Part shown: positions 30,736-39,502 of the stretch, piece by piece
Layout: each line of letters begins with the position of its first letter
Position numbering within the stretch: position 1 is the stretch's first letter
Assembly (NCBI GenBank): GCA_902566755.1
Contig: CACFJR010000002.1
Coordinates: forward strand, 1 to 64,000
Source: an uncultured Pelagibacteraceae bacterium
GTDB lineage: Bacteria; Pseudomonadota; Alphaproteobacteria; Pelagibacterales; Pelagibacteraceae
Length of the DNA: 64,000 bases
Direction of reading: 5' to 3'
Notes under the pieces: model-generated
What the model was told of the DNA's origin: nothing
The model's input: the letters and a program-made list of their open reading frames with translations, nothing else
Database searches by the model: none
Made by a program: the position numbers and the translations under genes

Positions 30736-31563
30736 ATGGAAAAAAATATTAGAAAAAAGTTGGCGCGAAATTGGTTTTTAACAATTCAAGAATTGATTTG
30801 TCACGAAATTGAGAATATTGAAAATGGATCCTCTTATTTTAAAACGAAGGCGTGGTCTAGAAGCGAAACAAAAGATGAAGGAGGTGGAAAATCAAAGCTT
30901 CTTAAAAACGGAAAAGTTTTTGAGAAAGTGGGTGTAAATTTTTCTGAAGTATATGGAAATTTTTCAAATGAATTTAAAAAAAAAATACCTAGATTTAACA
31001 ATAGTAATCATTTTTGGGCATCAGGAATATCAATTGTTATGCATATGAAAAATCCTTATATCCCAGCAATGCATTTTAATACGAGATACATAATTACAGA
31101 TCATGGATGGTTTGGTGGAGGTATGGATTTTACTCCGTGCTTTAAAGACTCAACGCTAGAAAAAATTGTTGAGAAAAAATTAAAAATGATGTGCAATAAA
31201 CATGGCAAAAATTATTACAAAAAATATAAAAAATGGTGTGATGATTATTTTTATTTACATCATAGGAATGAACCGAGAGGAATTGGAGGAATATTTTTTG
31301 ATTATAAGAAGGAAAATTGGGACAGAGATTTTGCTTTTGTAAGAGACGTAGGTATAGTTTTTTCATATTTATTTAAAGAAATAATTGCAAAGAAATTTAA
31401 AAAAAGGTGGAAAAAAAAGGACAAACTAATTCAAAATAAAAAAAGGGGTAGGTACGTTGAATTTAATTTGCTACATGATAGAGGTACAAAATTTGGATTG
31501 CAAACTGGAGGAAATGTAGAAGCTATTTTGATGTCTTTACCTCCTACAGCTAATTGGGAATAA
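30736..31563 (+). CDS. hemF: Oxygen-dependent coproporphyrinogen III oxidase
   Basis: HemF carries out the aerobic decarboxylation of coproporphyrinogen III in heme synthesis. The 275-residue protein has WSRSETKDEGGGKSKLLKNGKVFEKVGVNFS, MHMKNPYIPAMHFNTRYI, GGGMDFTPCF, HHRNEPRGIGGIFFDY and RGRYVEFNLLHDRGTKFGLQTGGNVEAILMSLPP, which together are diagnostic. Use of the O2-dependent enzyme fits an aerobic cell. It lies 12 bases after trmL and 8 bases before greA. Confidence 0.97.
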   Translation: MEKNIRKKLARNWFLTIQELICHEIENIENGSSYFKTKAWSRSETKDEGGGKSKLLKNGKVFEKVGVNFSEVYGNFSNEFKKKIPRFNNSNHFWASGISIVMHMKNPYIPAMHFNTRYIITDHGWFGGGMDFTPCFKDSTLEKIVEKKLKMMCNKHGKNYYKKYKKWCDDYFYLHHRNEPRGIGGIFFDYKKENWDRDFAFVRDVGIVFSYLFKEIIAKKFKKRWKKKDKLIQNKKRGRYVEFNLLHDRGTKFGLQTGGNVEAILMSLPPTANWE

Positions 31564-31571
31564 ATTAATTT

Positions 31572-32045
31572 ATGAAAGAGCCGATAACAGTTAATGGACT
31601 AACTAAACTTAAAGAAGAATTGGTTTTTTTAAAAGAGAAAAAAAGGCCAGAAATAGTATCTGCTATTTCGGAAGCTAGGTCACATGGTGATTTAAAAGAA
31701 AATGCTGAATATCATGCAGCTAAAGAACAACAGTCACATAACGAAGGTCGTATTCAGCAGATTGAGGATATTATTGCAAGGGCAAATGTTATTGACGTAA
31801 CTAAAATTGAAAATATTGGAAAGGTAATATTTGGTTCAACTGTTTACCTAAAAGATTTAGATTCTAATGAAAAATTAACATATAAAATTGTTGGCAAAGA
31901 TGAAGCTGATCTTAAAAAAAACCTAATTTTTTTTCAATCACCAATAGGAAAAGGATTAATAGGAAAAAATAAAAACGATTTAGTTGAAATAAAAACTCCT
32001 TCTGGTGAAAAAAATTTTGAAATTGAAGATGTCAAATATCTTTAA
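31572..32045 (+). CDS. greA: Transcription elongation factor GreA
   Basis: GreA rescues backtracked RNA polymerase by stimulating transcript cleavage. The 157-residue protein has the N-terminal coiled-coil with acidic tip ([30 protein letters not shown], tip residues around 40-46) and the C-terminal FKBP-like domain ([29 protein letters not shown]). Length matches the family. Its TAA overlaps the stop codon of the convergent CCA-adding enzyme gene in the tetramer TTAA (32042-32045). Confidence 0.97.
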   Translation: MKEPITVNGLTKLKEELVFLKEKKRPEIVSAISEARSHGDLKENAEYHAAKEQQSHNEGRIQQIEDIIARANVIDVTKIENIGKVIFGSTVYLKDLDSNEKLTYKIVGKDEADLKKNLIFFQSPIGKGLIGKNKNDLVEIKTPSGEKNFEIEDVKYL

Positions 32046-33313
32046 TTAAGAACAATTTTCTTAATTTCTTCTTTAGAGATTTTAAAATTATTATCAACCC
32101 AAAGTGTCTCTAGTTCTTTAAGTTTTTTACCCATCTTTTTTCCTGGTTTATAATTAAAATTTTTAATTAAAAAATCGGCATTATAAGGAAATTTCGGCGA
32201 ATCAGTTTTTTTAGTAATTTTAATCAGATCATTAAGTGCTTTCTCGTTTCTGTGAAAAAATAATAATTGCAGGGTTATAAGATCTAAAAGACTTTCTTTT
32301 TCTCCAAAATATATTCTTTTTTTCAACTCTCTATCAAAAAAACTTTTCTCTAAACTCATTTGATAATTATCGTGAATATAAAGAAGTCTCTCTTTCTCTC
32401 GGTTAGAAAAATTGAACTTATAAAGTATATAATTAATACTATTTAAATCTTTGATCATCATAGCACTTAGTAAAACAATGAAATTCTTGCTTAATTGTAT
32501 ATCTTTAATAATAAGTTTGTTCTTATCAGTTAAAAATGAAGTATTGTTTAAACTTGGAAAAACAAGCTCAAGAATTTCTTTTGAAAAATTATCTTTTTTA
32601 AGATTCATGAACCCCTTGGAAAAAATGATCTTTTTTAACTCATCTATTAATCTTTCTTTGGAGATTTTAAGCAAGCCATCTAAATTTTGTTTGATAATTT
32701 TTTTTATCTTTGGTTCGTGGTCTTTTTTTGAATAGTTTAAGAAAAATCTTATATATCTGAGTATTCTAAGGTAATCTTCTTTAATGCGTTTTGATGGATC
32801 TCCAATAAAAGTGACACAACCATTTTCTAAATCTTTTCTTCCATTAAAGGGGTCAAACACTTCACCATAAATATTCAAGTATATTGAGTTAAAAGTAAAG
32901 TCCCTTCTCTCCGCATCTTCTCTCCAATCTTTTGAAAATAATACTTTCGCGTGCCTTCCATCAGTAAATATATCTTTCCTTAAAGATGTAATTTCAAATT
33001 TCTTGTCATCAATAATTGCTGTTATTGTCCCATGATTTTTTCCGGTTTCATAAAAGGAAATATTATTTTTCTTTAACGACAGTATAACTTCCTCAGGATT
33101 TATGTTTGTTGCTAAATCAATATCATCTACTAACTCATGGCAAAAGATCTTCCTTACGCATCCTCCTACATAATAAATATCGCTTTCATCTGAAAAAGAC
33201 TTGATTGCATCAAATATTTTTTTTACTGGAAAATTTTTCTGAATATCCAATGAATTCTTTTTTAATAAATCGTTTTTACTGTGATTAAAAAAATTATTAA
33301 TTAGTTTAAACAT
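32042..33313 (-). CDS. cca: CCA tRNA nucleotidyltransferase / poly(A) polymerase-type (class II)
   Basis: The enzyme adds or repairs the 3' CCA of tRNAs. The 423-residue sequence has the class II nucleotidyltransferase head: [11 protein letters not shown], then DDIDLATN with the catalytic aspartate pair, [30 protein letters not shown] and [10 protein letters not shown], followed by [15 protein letters not shown]. The ATG at 33313 is only 3 bases from the 3' end of the upstream tRNA-Gln gene, so no Shine-Dalgarno can fit outside the tRNA. The next in-frame candidate start is a TTG roughly 20 codons in. A poly(A) polymerase role cannot be excluded by sequence. Confidence 0.9.
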   Translation of the reverse strand: MFKLINNFFNHSKNDLLKKNSLDIQKNFPVKKIFDAIKSFSDESDIYYVGGCVRKIFCHELVDDIDLATNINPEEVILSLKKNNISFYETGKNHGTITAIIDDKKFEITSLRKDIFTDGRHAKVLFSKDWREDAERRDFTFNSIYLNIYGEVFDPFNGRKDLENGCVTFIGDPSKRIKEDYLRILRYIRFFLNYSKKDHEPKIKKIIKQNLDGLLKISKERLIDELKKIIFSKGFMNLKKDNFSKEILELVFPSLNNTSFLTDKNKLIIKDIQLSKNFIVLLSAMMIKDLNSINYILYKFNFSNREKERLLYIHDNYQMSLEKSFFDRELKKRIYFGEKESLLDLITLQLLFFHRNEKALNDLIKITKKTDSPKFPYNADFLIKNFNYKPGKKMGKKLKELETLWVDNNFKISKEEIKKIVLN

Positions 33314-33316
33314 AAC

Positions 33317-33391
33317 TGGCTGGGGCGCTAGGATTCGAACCTAGGAATGGCGGTACCAAAAACCGCTGCCTTACCACTTGGCTACGCCCCA
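33317..33391 (-). tRNA. tRNA-Gln (anticodon TTG)
   Basis: The reverse complement folds as a complete 75-base cloverleaf. A 7-base acceptor stem (TGGGGCG with CGCCCCA), a D arm, an anticodon stem GCGGT/ACCGC with loop TTTTGGT placing TTG at 34-36, a T stem CTAGG/CCTAG around TTCGAAT, discriminator G and an encoded CCA are all present. It lies between ispE (33 bases upstream) and the CCA-adding enzyme gene (3 bases downstream) on the same strand. It is probably cut out of their shared transcript. Confidence 0.96.
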
Positions 33392-33424
33392 AAATTAAAT
33401 TCTTATAACACAACTAATCAAAAA

Positions 33425-34255
33425 TTATATAGTTTTAGACATTACAGACCAATATTTTTTGTATTTAATGGTGAATAATTTAGACGCATTTAGTAAGTTT
33501 TTTTTAGACCTAAAATAGGCAACAAAGCTAGAACCAGACCCTGTCATTCTTACAAATTCTATCCCTTTTAAGCTTTTCAAAAAAAATACTGGTTTGCTAA
33601 TATTTCTAAATTTTTTTAATACAATTGGTTCCAAATCATTCTTTTTATTATTTAATTTAAGCAAATTTTTTTTATTTGATGATATTTTCTTTGAAAAATT
33701 TTTAAATTTTGAAAAAATATATTTTGTAGAACATCCAATTTTTGGTTTAAAAATAAGCAAATGATAACTCAATCCTTTTTTTAATGATTGTATTGAATTG
33801 TTTGAGTTCAAAAAAATTGGACTCTTATATAACCCTATTTTAACATCGTTACCTACCATCTCACAAACTTCTAAAATTCTTTTTTTATTTAAAATTACAA
33901 TTTTTCTTTTTAAAAAAAATTTAAGAATTGAAGCAGCATTCATAGAACCCCCTCCCATACCTGACTTTTGAGGAATATTTTTTGTAACTTTGATATAGTA
34001 TTTTTTTTTAATTAGTTTTTTTTGGTCTAAAATTTTAAGTAAAGTAGAAATAGAATTTTTTTTACTTATTCCTTTAGAGAATTTTCCATCAAATTTTATA
34101 GAATGTTTTTTACGATTAATTGTCGATATTTCTATTCTATCATGTAGATCAATAAAGCTAAAAAGAGACTGAATTCTGTGAAATTTTTTTTTTTTTGAAA
34201 CTACGTTTAAAAAAAGATTAATTTTTGCAAAAGACTTAATTACTTTTCTGTGCAT
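33425..34255 (-). CDS. ispE: 4-diphosphocytidyl-2-C-methyl-D-erythritol kinase
   Basis: IspE phosphorylates an intermediate of the MEP isoprenoid pathway. The 276-residue GHMP kinase shows SFAKINLFLNVV at the N-terminus, the ATP loop PQKSGMGGGSMNAA, and a C-terminal RMTGSGSSFVAYF motif. It is very lysine-rich even for this window. The pathway product feeds ispH and the carotenoid genes elsewhere in the window, quinone tails and undecaprenyl phosphate. It starts 7 bases after the TPR gene and is followed by tRNA-Gln. Confidence 0.94.
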   Translation of the reverse strand: MHRKVIKSFAKINLFLNVVSKKKKFHRIQSLFSFIDLHDRIEISTINRKKHSIKFDGKFSKGISKKNSISTLLKILDQKKLIKKKYYIKVTKNIPQKSGMGGGSMNAASILKFFLKRKIVILNKKRILEVCEMVGNDVKIGLYKSPIFLNSNNSIQSLKKGLSYHLLIFKPKIGCSTKYIFSKFKNFSKKISSNKKNLLKLNNKKNDLEPIVLKKFRNISKPVFFLKSLKGIEFVRMTGSGSSFVAYFRSKKNLLNASKLFTIKYKKYWSVMSKTI

Positions 34256-34262
34256 GTTAAAT

Positions 34263-35936
34263 TTAGGTTTTTTCTATACCATAAATAATCTTTTTTTTAA
34301 CATCAATTTTCATTTCATCATCTGTTTCATCTAAATTTAATACATTGTTCCAAAAATATCTTGCTTGTATTTTTCTATTTAACATCCAAAGTATGTCCCC
34401 GTAATGATCATTCACTATCGGATCATATGGCATTAATTCTACAGCTTTCTTTAAATATTTTTCTGCATTCTTAAAATCGTTTATTAAATAATATCCCCAT
34501 CCCAAAGAGTCAGTTATATAAGGATCGTTCTTTCTTAAATCATATGCTTCTTTTAACATTTCCATTGAAAGCTCAATTTTATAGTTTCTCTCCAACCAAC
34601 TATATGCAAGGTAATTTAATACGTAAGGATTTTCACGAGTAATATTTAAAGACTCTAATAAGTCTTTGTCAGCAGTTTTGTAATCTCCAATCCTTTCAAA
34701 GCTGCCTCCCCGCCTGTATAAAATATCAGCATAAGCTTTTGATCTGTTGTCTAACAAGTTCAATAATTTAGAGTAAATTTTTATCGCCTCATCATATTTT
34801 TCAAAACTTTTGTAAATTCCACCCATGTCATACAAAATTTTTATATTATTAGTTTTTAATCCATCAAATTTTTTTTCTAAAAAATCGAGTGCTGCTTCCT
34901 CACTTTCTTGATTTTTGATAATTGAAGATTTTTTTTTATTTTTATACCAACTAAAAATAAGATCTTCCTCTGAAATAAAATTCAAAGATTTCAAAGCTAA
35001 ATCAAATTTTTTATTACTTATATAATTTTCAGCTAATAGACTATTATTAAAATTAAATTCAGGATTTAGATAATTTGATAAATGAATATAGAAATTTGAC
35101 TTTTTATAAAGTTCTTGTGAGGAATATAAGTTAGAAATCAAAAATAGGAATTCAGATATAATGTTATTTTCATTTTTACATGAGAACGTTGAAGTAATTT
35201 TGTCATATCTTTTATTTTCAATCCACTGTTTTGCTTGAGCAATTAAAATGCTGCTGTTCGTATAATCTATTTTATTTTGTAACTCGTTTATTTTATTAAA
35301 ATCTTTGATTTGAGCTAAATAATTAATGTAGAAAAAAATATACCTTGAAAAATCTTCAGTATCTTTAATTACAAGCTCCTCAAATAAAAGATCTGTATTC
35401 TTTTTGCCTAAGTAACAAGACTGAAAAATCTTTTTTATTTTGTCTATTTCACCAAACTGGACATCTTCGTTTTTGTCCATTTTTTTAAATGTGATTGTAT
35501 CTAGATAATCTTTTAATGTCTCTTTGATAATTAGCTCAAGAGTATCTAGTGGAACTTCATCCATTTGCTCCAAGATTAACATCGCATTTGAAAAATCTTT
35601 TTTATTTATCGAATTTAGAGCTAAAAGTATTTTTGCCTCAAAAAAATTTGTTTCGTTAGCCTTTAATTGAATAGCTTTATTAAAAGCGATATCAATTTTG
35701 TTGTTTAGAACTAATGAGATAAGGTAATTTTCCAAATAACTCTCATGAGTTTTAACAAGACTCTTCGTGTTATTTAAATATTTTAACGAAACTTTATCGT
35801 CTTGATTATTAATGGATATTATTGCTGAAAAATAATTTGATAAATACTTATGGTTGAATTCAATATTTTCAGCTGTTTTAGCGAAGGAAAAAGTTTGATA
35901 TAAAAAAATGATTAAAAAAAAACAAATTTTTTTCAT
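34263..35936 (-). CDS. Tetratricopeptide-repeat protein, exported
   Basis: The 557-residue protein has a signal peptide (MKKICFFLIIFLYQTFSFA) and TPR-like helical repeats. These are clearest in the C-terminal half (about 350-530), for example YDEAIKIYSKLLNLLDN, YKTADKDLLESLNI, NPYVLNYLAYSWLERN, DPYITDSLGWGYYLINDFKNAEKYLKKAVELMPYDPIVNDHYGDILWML. Similar proteins lie upstream of ispE in other alphaproteobacteria. A scaffold role in the periplasm or envelope is likely; its partner is unknown. It is the first gene of the TPR-ispE-tRNA-cca unit. Confidence 0.82.
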   Translation of the reverse strand: MKKICFFLIIFLYQTFSFAKTAENIEFNHKYLSNYFSAIISINNQDDKVSLKYLNNTKSLVKTHESYLENYLISLVLNNKIDIAFNKAIQLKANETNFFEAKILLALNSINKKDFSNAMLILEQMDEVPLDTLELIIKETLKDYLDTITFKKMDKNEDVQFGEIDKIKKIFQSCYLGKKNTDLLFEELVIKDTEDFSRYIFFYINYLAQIKDFNKINELQNKIDYTNSSILIAQAKQWIENKRYDKITSTFSCKNENNIISEFLFLISNLYSSQELYKKSNFYIHLSNYLNPEFNFNNSLLAENYISNKKFDLALKSLNFISEEDLIFSWYKNKKKSSIIKNQESEEAALDFLEKKFDGLKTNNIKILYDMGGIYKSFEKYDEAIKIYSKLLNLLDNRSKAYADILYRRGGSFERIGDYKTADKDLLESLNITRENPYVLNYLAYSWLERNYKIELSMEMLKEAYDLRKNDPYITDSLGWGYYLINDFKNAEKYLKKAVELMPYDPIVNDHYGDILWMLNRKIQARYFWNNVLNLDETDDEMKIDVKKKIIYGIEKT

Positions 35937-35978
35937 ACTTAAAGAATATGATTATTTTTTTTAAATAAAAGAAATAAA

Positions 35979-36635
35979 ATGCAAAAATACGATTTTATCA
36001 AGTCTTCTTTTAACTTCTCAAATGCTCCTATTAAAAGATTTGTTAAAATCGAAAAAAAGGAGGATTTGCTTAAAAAACTAAAGGACGAAATCTCTAATAT
36101 TGAAAATTGCACTCTAAAAAATAATTCAAACAATCTAGTTTTTGCCGATGGTGATCATGACAGTGGCATTATGCTGATAGGTGAAGGCCCTGGTCAAAAA
36201 GAAGATGAACAGGGAAAACCTTTTGTAGGAGACGCAGGCTTACTTTTGAATAAAATGTTAGCTGCAATTAATATTAAACGAAATAAAGTTTATGTAACAA
36301 ATATAGTAAATTACAGACCACCTGAAAATAGAAAACCTAATGAAGTTGAGATTAATACTTATGCTCCTTTTATAAAAAAACATATTTCAATTATAAACCC
36401 CAAGTTAATAATATTATTGGGAAGCACTGCTATGGAGGCTTTTTTCGGGAATAAGGAAAAAATTTCTAAATCAAGAGGATTTTGGAAAGAACTAATTGTT
36501 AATAACAAAACTTATTTAACTATGGTTACCTTCCACCCTGCTTATTTGTTAAGACAGCCAGATCAAAAAAAATTTTCTTGGGCAGATTTAAAAGAAATAA
36601 GAAATAAAATTGAAGAATTGAAAATTGGAATATAA
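35979..36635 (+). CDS. Uracil-DNA glycosylase, family 4-like, without Fe-S cysteines
   Basis: The 218-residue protein has the UDG superfamily motif A as GEGPGQKEDEQGKPFVG (68-84) and motif B HPAYLLR (186-192), in the arrangement of family 4 enzymes that remove uracil from DNA. Family 4 members usually carry four cysteines for a [4Fe-4S] cluster. Here only Cys44 remains: the segment NIVNYRPPENRKPNEVEINTYAPFI has Tyr112 and Thr/Tyr127-128 where cysteines are expected. The gene is divergent from the TPR gene and overlaps rnhB by 11 bases. Activity is inferred. Confidence 0.85.
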   Translation: MQKYDFIKSSFNFSNAPIKRFVKIEKKEDLLKKLKDEISNIENCTLKNNSNNLVFADGDHDSGIMLIGEGPGQKEDEQGKPFVGDAGLLLNKMLAAINIKRNKVYVTNIVNYRPPENRKPNEVEINTYAPFIKKHISIINPKLIILLGSTAMEAFFGNKEKISKSRGFWKELIVNNKTYLTMVTFHPAYLLRQPDQKKFSWADLKEIRNKIEELKIGI

Positions 36636-37209
36636 ATCTCAAAAAAGTGTAGCTGGGGTAGATGAGGTCGGTAGAGGTAGTCTTATTGGGCCTGTATATG
36701 CAGCGGCAGTAGTTTTTAAAAAAGGTTTTGATAAAAAGAGAGTAAAAGACTCAAAAAAATTATCTCCTAAGAAGAGAGAATTTTTGGAAAATTACATAAA
36801 AAAAAATTCTTATTGGGCTATTGGGACTGCTTCAAAGAAAGAAATTGAAAAAATAAATATTTTAAATGCATCTCTTTTGGCGATGAAAAGATCAATTTTA
36901 AAATTAAAATTCAAACCACAAATAGTAAAAGTTGATGGAAATAAAAAACCTAATATTAATAAATTAAATATAAAATCAGTTGTTAGAGGTGACCAGAAAA
37001 TTCCTGAAATTTCTGCAGCGTCTATTTTAGCAAAAGTCTCAAGAGACCGATTGATTAGAAAGATGTCAAAAAAATTTAAAGCTTATTTGTGGGATAAAAA
37101 TGTTGGCTATGGGACTAGAGATCATCTTTCAGCAATTAAAAAATTTGGAATTACAAAACATCATAGAAAAACATTCAAACCAATACACAATATATTGAGT
37201 CCCAAATAA
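36625..37209 (+). CDS. rnhB: Ribonuclease HII
   Basis: RNase HII removes ribonucleotides from DNA and RNA primers. The 194-residue protein has VAGVDEVGRGSLIGPVYAAAVVF with the catalytic Asp-Glu pair, KVDGNKKP, and GDQKIPEISAASILAKVSRDR, all family signatures. The start is probably TTG at 36625, which overlaps the glycosylase gene by 11 bases; no ATG precedes the conserved core. A second RNase H (type I, rnhA) is encoded at 52469. Confidence 0.95.
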   Translation: MEYKSQKSVAGVDEVGRGSLIGPVYAAAVVFKKGFDKKRVKDSKKLSPKKREFLENYIKKNSYWAIGTASKKEIEKINILNASLLAMKRSILKLKFKPQIVKVDGNKKPNINKLNIKSVVRGDQKIPEISAASILAKVSRDRLIRKMSKKFKAYLWDKNVGYGTRDHLSAIKKFGITKHHRKTFKPIHNILSPK

Positions 37210-37247
37210 TCGAAGGCACAATTAATCAAAATTAATTCAATCATGAG

Positions 37248-37276
37248 TTGACCTGGACTCCGACCTAGAGTCTAAT
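37248..37276 (+). promoter_or_regulatory. Putative ccrM promoter containing two GANTC sites
   Basis: TTGACC (37248-37253, five of six) and TCTAAT (37271-37276, five of six) are 17 bases apart. GACTC (37256-37260) lies in the spacer and GAGTC (37268-37272) runs into the -10. Both are targets of the enzyme encoded immediately downstream. Transcription would start near 37283, leaving about 7 bases before the ATG, an almost leaderless message. Confidence 0.6.
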
Positions 37277-37289
37277 TGTTTCTTTTAAA

Positions 37290-38369
37290 ATGAGAGGGTT
37301 AGATTTAAAAAACAAAATTATTAACGGAGACAGTCTTAGAGAATTGAAAAGAATTCCAGATGAGACTTTCGATTTAGTTTTTGCAGATCCGCCTTACAAC
37401 CTTCAACTAAAAAATAAACTAACTAGACCAGATAGATCAAAAGTTAATGCAGTAAATGATAAATGGGATCAATTTGAAAGTTTTAAGAAATATGATGAAT
37501 TCACATATGCGTGGTTAAGTGAGTGTAAAAGAATTTTAAAAAAGAATGGAGCAATCTGGGTTATAGGAAGTTATCATAATATATTTAGAGTTGGTACAGC
37601 TATTCAAAATTTAGGGTTTTGGATTTTAAATGATGTAATTTGGAACAAAAAAAATCCAATGCCAAATTTTAGAGGGACAAGATTTACTAATGCTCATGAA
37701 ACTTTAATTTGGGCTTCAAAATCAGAGAATTCAAAATATACTTTTAATTATCAATCATTAAAATGTTTGAATGATGATTTACAAATGAGATCTAATTGGG
37801 ATTTGCCCATTTGCAATGGAACAGAACGTTTAAAAAAAAATGGAAAAAAGGTTCATTCTACACAAAAACCAGAAGCTTTACTTCATAGAATTTTATTAGC
37901 AACTTCAAATAAAGATGATTTAATTCTTGATCCATTTTTGGGATCAGGAACAACTGCAACGGTTGCAAAAAAATTGAGTAGAAATTATTACGGTATAGAA
38001 AAAGAAAAATCCTATTTCAAAGCTGCCGAACAAAGATTGAAAAATACAAAACCAATAGAAGATCATTATTTAGATACACTTAAAAACAATAAATCCAAAC
38101 CAAGAATACCTTTTGGTTCACTGGTTGAATTGGGAATAATCAAGCCTGGCACTATTATTTTTGATAATAAAAAGAAAATCAGCGCAAAAATTATGGTTGA
38201 TGGGAGTATCAAACATGCTCAAACTGAAGGTTCAATTCATAAGGTTGCAGCTACAATTTTAGGAGCTGAAAGTTGTAATGGATGGACTTATTGGCATTGC
38301 GAATTAGGAAATACTTTCGTGCCAATAGATAATTTAAGACAAAAATTCTTGTCAAAAAGTTACCTATAA
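37290..38369 (+). CDS. ccrM: Cell-cycle DNA adenine methyltransferase CcrM (GANTC)
   Basis: CcrM methylates adenine in GANTC and is a cell-cycle regulator in alphaproteobacteria. The 359-residue beta-class amino-methyltransferase has motif IV DPPYNL at 33-38, the FADPP context, the SAM-binding DPFLGSGTTATVAKKL near 210-225, and the family-specific C-terminal domain (RIPFGSLVELGIIKPGTIIFDNKKK to HKVAATILGAESCNGWTYWHCE). No restriction endonuclease gene is adjacent, as expected for a solitary methylase. The C-terminal domain supports GANTC specificity. The 3' end overlaps the monooxygenase gene by 10 bases. Confidence 0.95.
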   Translation: MRGLDLKNKIINGDSLRELKRIPDETFDLVFADPPYNLQLKNKLTRPDRSKVNAVNDKWDQFESFKKYDEFTYAWLSECKRILKKNGAIWVIGSYHNIFRVGTAIQNLGFWILNDVIWNKKNPMPNFRGTRFTNAHETLIWASKSENSKYTFNYQSLKCLNDDLQMRSNWDLPICNGTERLKKNGKKVHSTQKPEALLHRILLATSNKDDLILDPFLGSGTTATVAKKLSRNYYGIEKEKSYFKAAEQRLKNTKPIEDHYLDTLKNNKSKPRIPFGSLVELGIIKPGTIIFDNKKKISAKIMVDGSIKHAQTEGSIHKVAATILGAESCNGWTYWHCELGNTFVPIDNLRQKFLSKSYL

Positions 38370-39502
38370 ATTTTTCCTAAATAACTTTCTAAAAACTTTT
38401 TATTTTTTACTAATTTTTTTAAAAAAATATTTCTAAGATATACAGTTAAAGGATTTGATAGATGAAAAGCAAACTGATTCAATTTTGATCTATTATTTAC
38501 CATTTTTGTTTTATTAACCCTATTTTTAAAAAAGTTAGCATTGGAATTATTTTCTATACTAGCAAATAGTTCATGTGCGCCCTCTATGGACTGAGATGCG
38601 CCTTGAGCAAATGATGGTGGAAAAGCAAAAAAAGCATCTCCTATTAAATAAATGTTCTTATTTTTTACTTCAAAAAAATTATCACTAACAAACACAGGAA
38701 ATATTTTTAATTCTTTAAGATTATTAAAAAATTCTTTGTTCTCTTGAGGAATATTTTCTAAAATTTTTTGTATAAATAATTTATCATTAAACAATGAGTA
38801 ATTTTTCTGTTCGTCTGCTGAAAGTTTATATTTCATTATAGCTATTAAGTTTAAATCTCCACATGGAGAAATAGGATAAATTACATGATGAAAATCGGAG
38901 CCCAAAAATAACAAAATATTCTTTTTATCAATTATATTTGAATTTGCCGGTATCGTTCCCCTTATAGCTAAAGTATTATTATATTTTGGTTGAACTTGTT
39001 TATTTGAAACAAGATTTCTACTTTTTGAAAAAACCCCTTCAGAAATAATTAGATAATCAAATTCGTGAGTTTCTTTATTTTCAAAAGTAAGTTTTATTTT
39101 TTCTTGCTCTTGATCAATTTTCGATACACTATAATTTGTTTTGATCAAATCCTCTAAATCTTTTTTTAGAAAATTGATCAAAGTAGATCTTTTCAAAGTA
39201 GTATACTTGCAATCATTTGAGTTAAATTCAGATATATCTAGTTCACATATTTTATCTTCATCTTTTTTTGAGTAAAAATTTATTTTTTCTGGATTAAATT
39301 TTTCGTTTTTTTCTAATTTGTTAAATCCAATTTCATTTAAAAGTTTGACGCTGTTTGTAGATAATTGTACACCGTACCCCTCGTCTAGATTAAGAGAGTT
39401 TTTTTTATCAAAAATTGATACTTGATATTTAGGGTTTTTTTTAAAAAGATTAGCTATGTATAATCCTGATATCCCTGCTCCAATAATTCCAATTTTTTTC
39501 AT
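38360..39502 (-). CDS. FAD-dependent monooxygenase (UbiH / hydroxybenzoate-hydroxylase-like)
   Basis: The 380-residue flavoprotein has the N-terminal FAD motif IGIIGAGISGLYIANLF, the DG-type region (EFDYLIISEGVFSKSRNLV) and the second FAD motif NIYLIGDAFFAFPPSFAQGASQSIEGAHEL. This is the class A aromatic hydroxylase fold used by ubiquinone hydroxylases and salicylate hydroxylases. Because the cell must make ubiquinone, a UbiH/UbiF/Coq6 role is possible but unproven. It follows mutY with a 4-base overlap on the minus strand. Confidence 0.8.
   Translation of the reverse strand: MKKIGIIGAGISGLYIANLFKKNPKYQVSIFDKKNSLNLDEGYGVQLSTNSVKLLNEIGFNKLEKNEKFNPEKINFYSKKDEDKICELDISEFNSNDCKYTTLKRSTLINFLKKDLEDLIKTNYSVSKIDQEQEKIKLTFENKETHEFDYLIISEGVFSKSRNLVSNKQVQPKYNNTLAIRGTIPANSNIIDKKNILLFLGSDFHHVIYPISPCGDLNLIAIMKYKLSADEQKNYSLFNDKLFIQKILENIPQENKEFFNNLKELKIFPVFVSDNFFEVKNKNIYLIGDAFFAFPPSFAQGASQSIEGAHELFASIENNSNANFFKNRVNKTKMVNNRSKLNQFAFHLSNPLTVYLRNIFLKKLVKNKKFLESYLGKIYR

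Noticed and set aside
37290-38369. ccrM as part of a restriction-modification or phage-defence system
   Set aside because: No nuclease or specificity gene is adjacent, and the C-terminal domain is that of solitary cell-cycle methylases.
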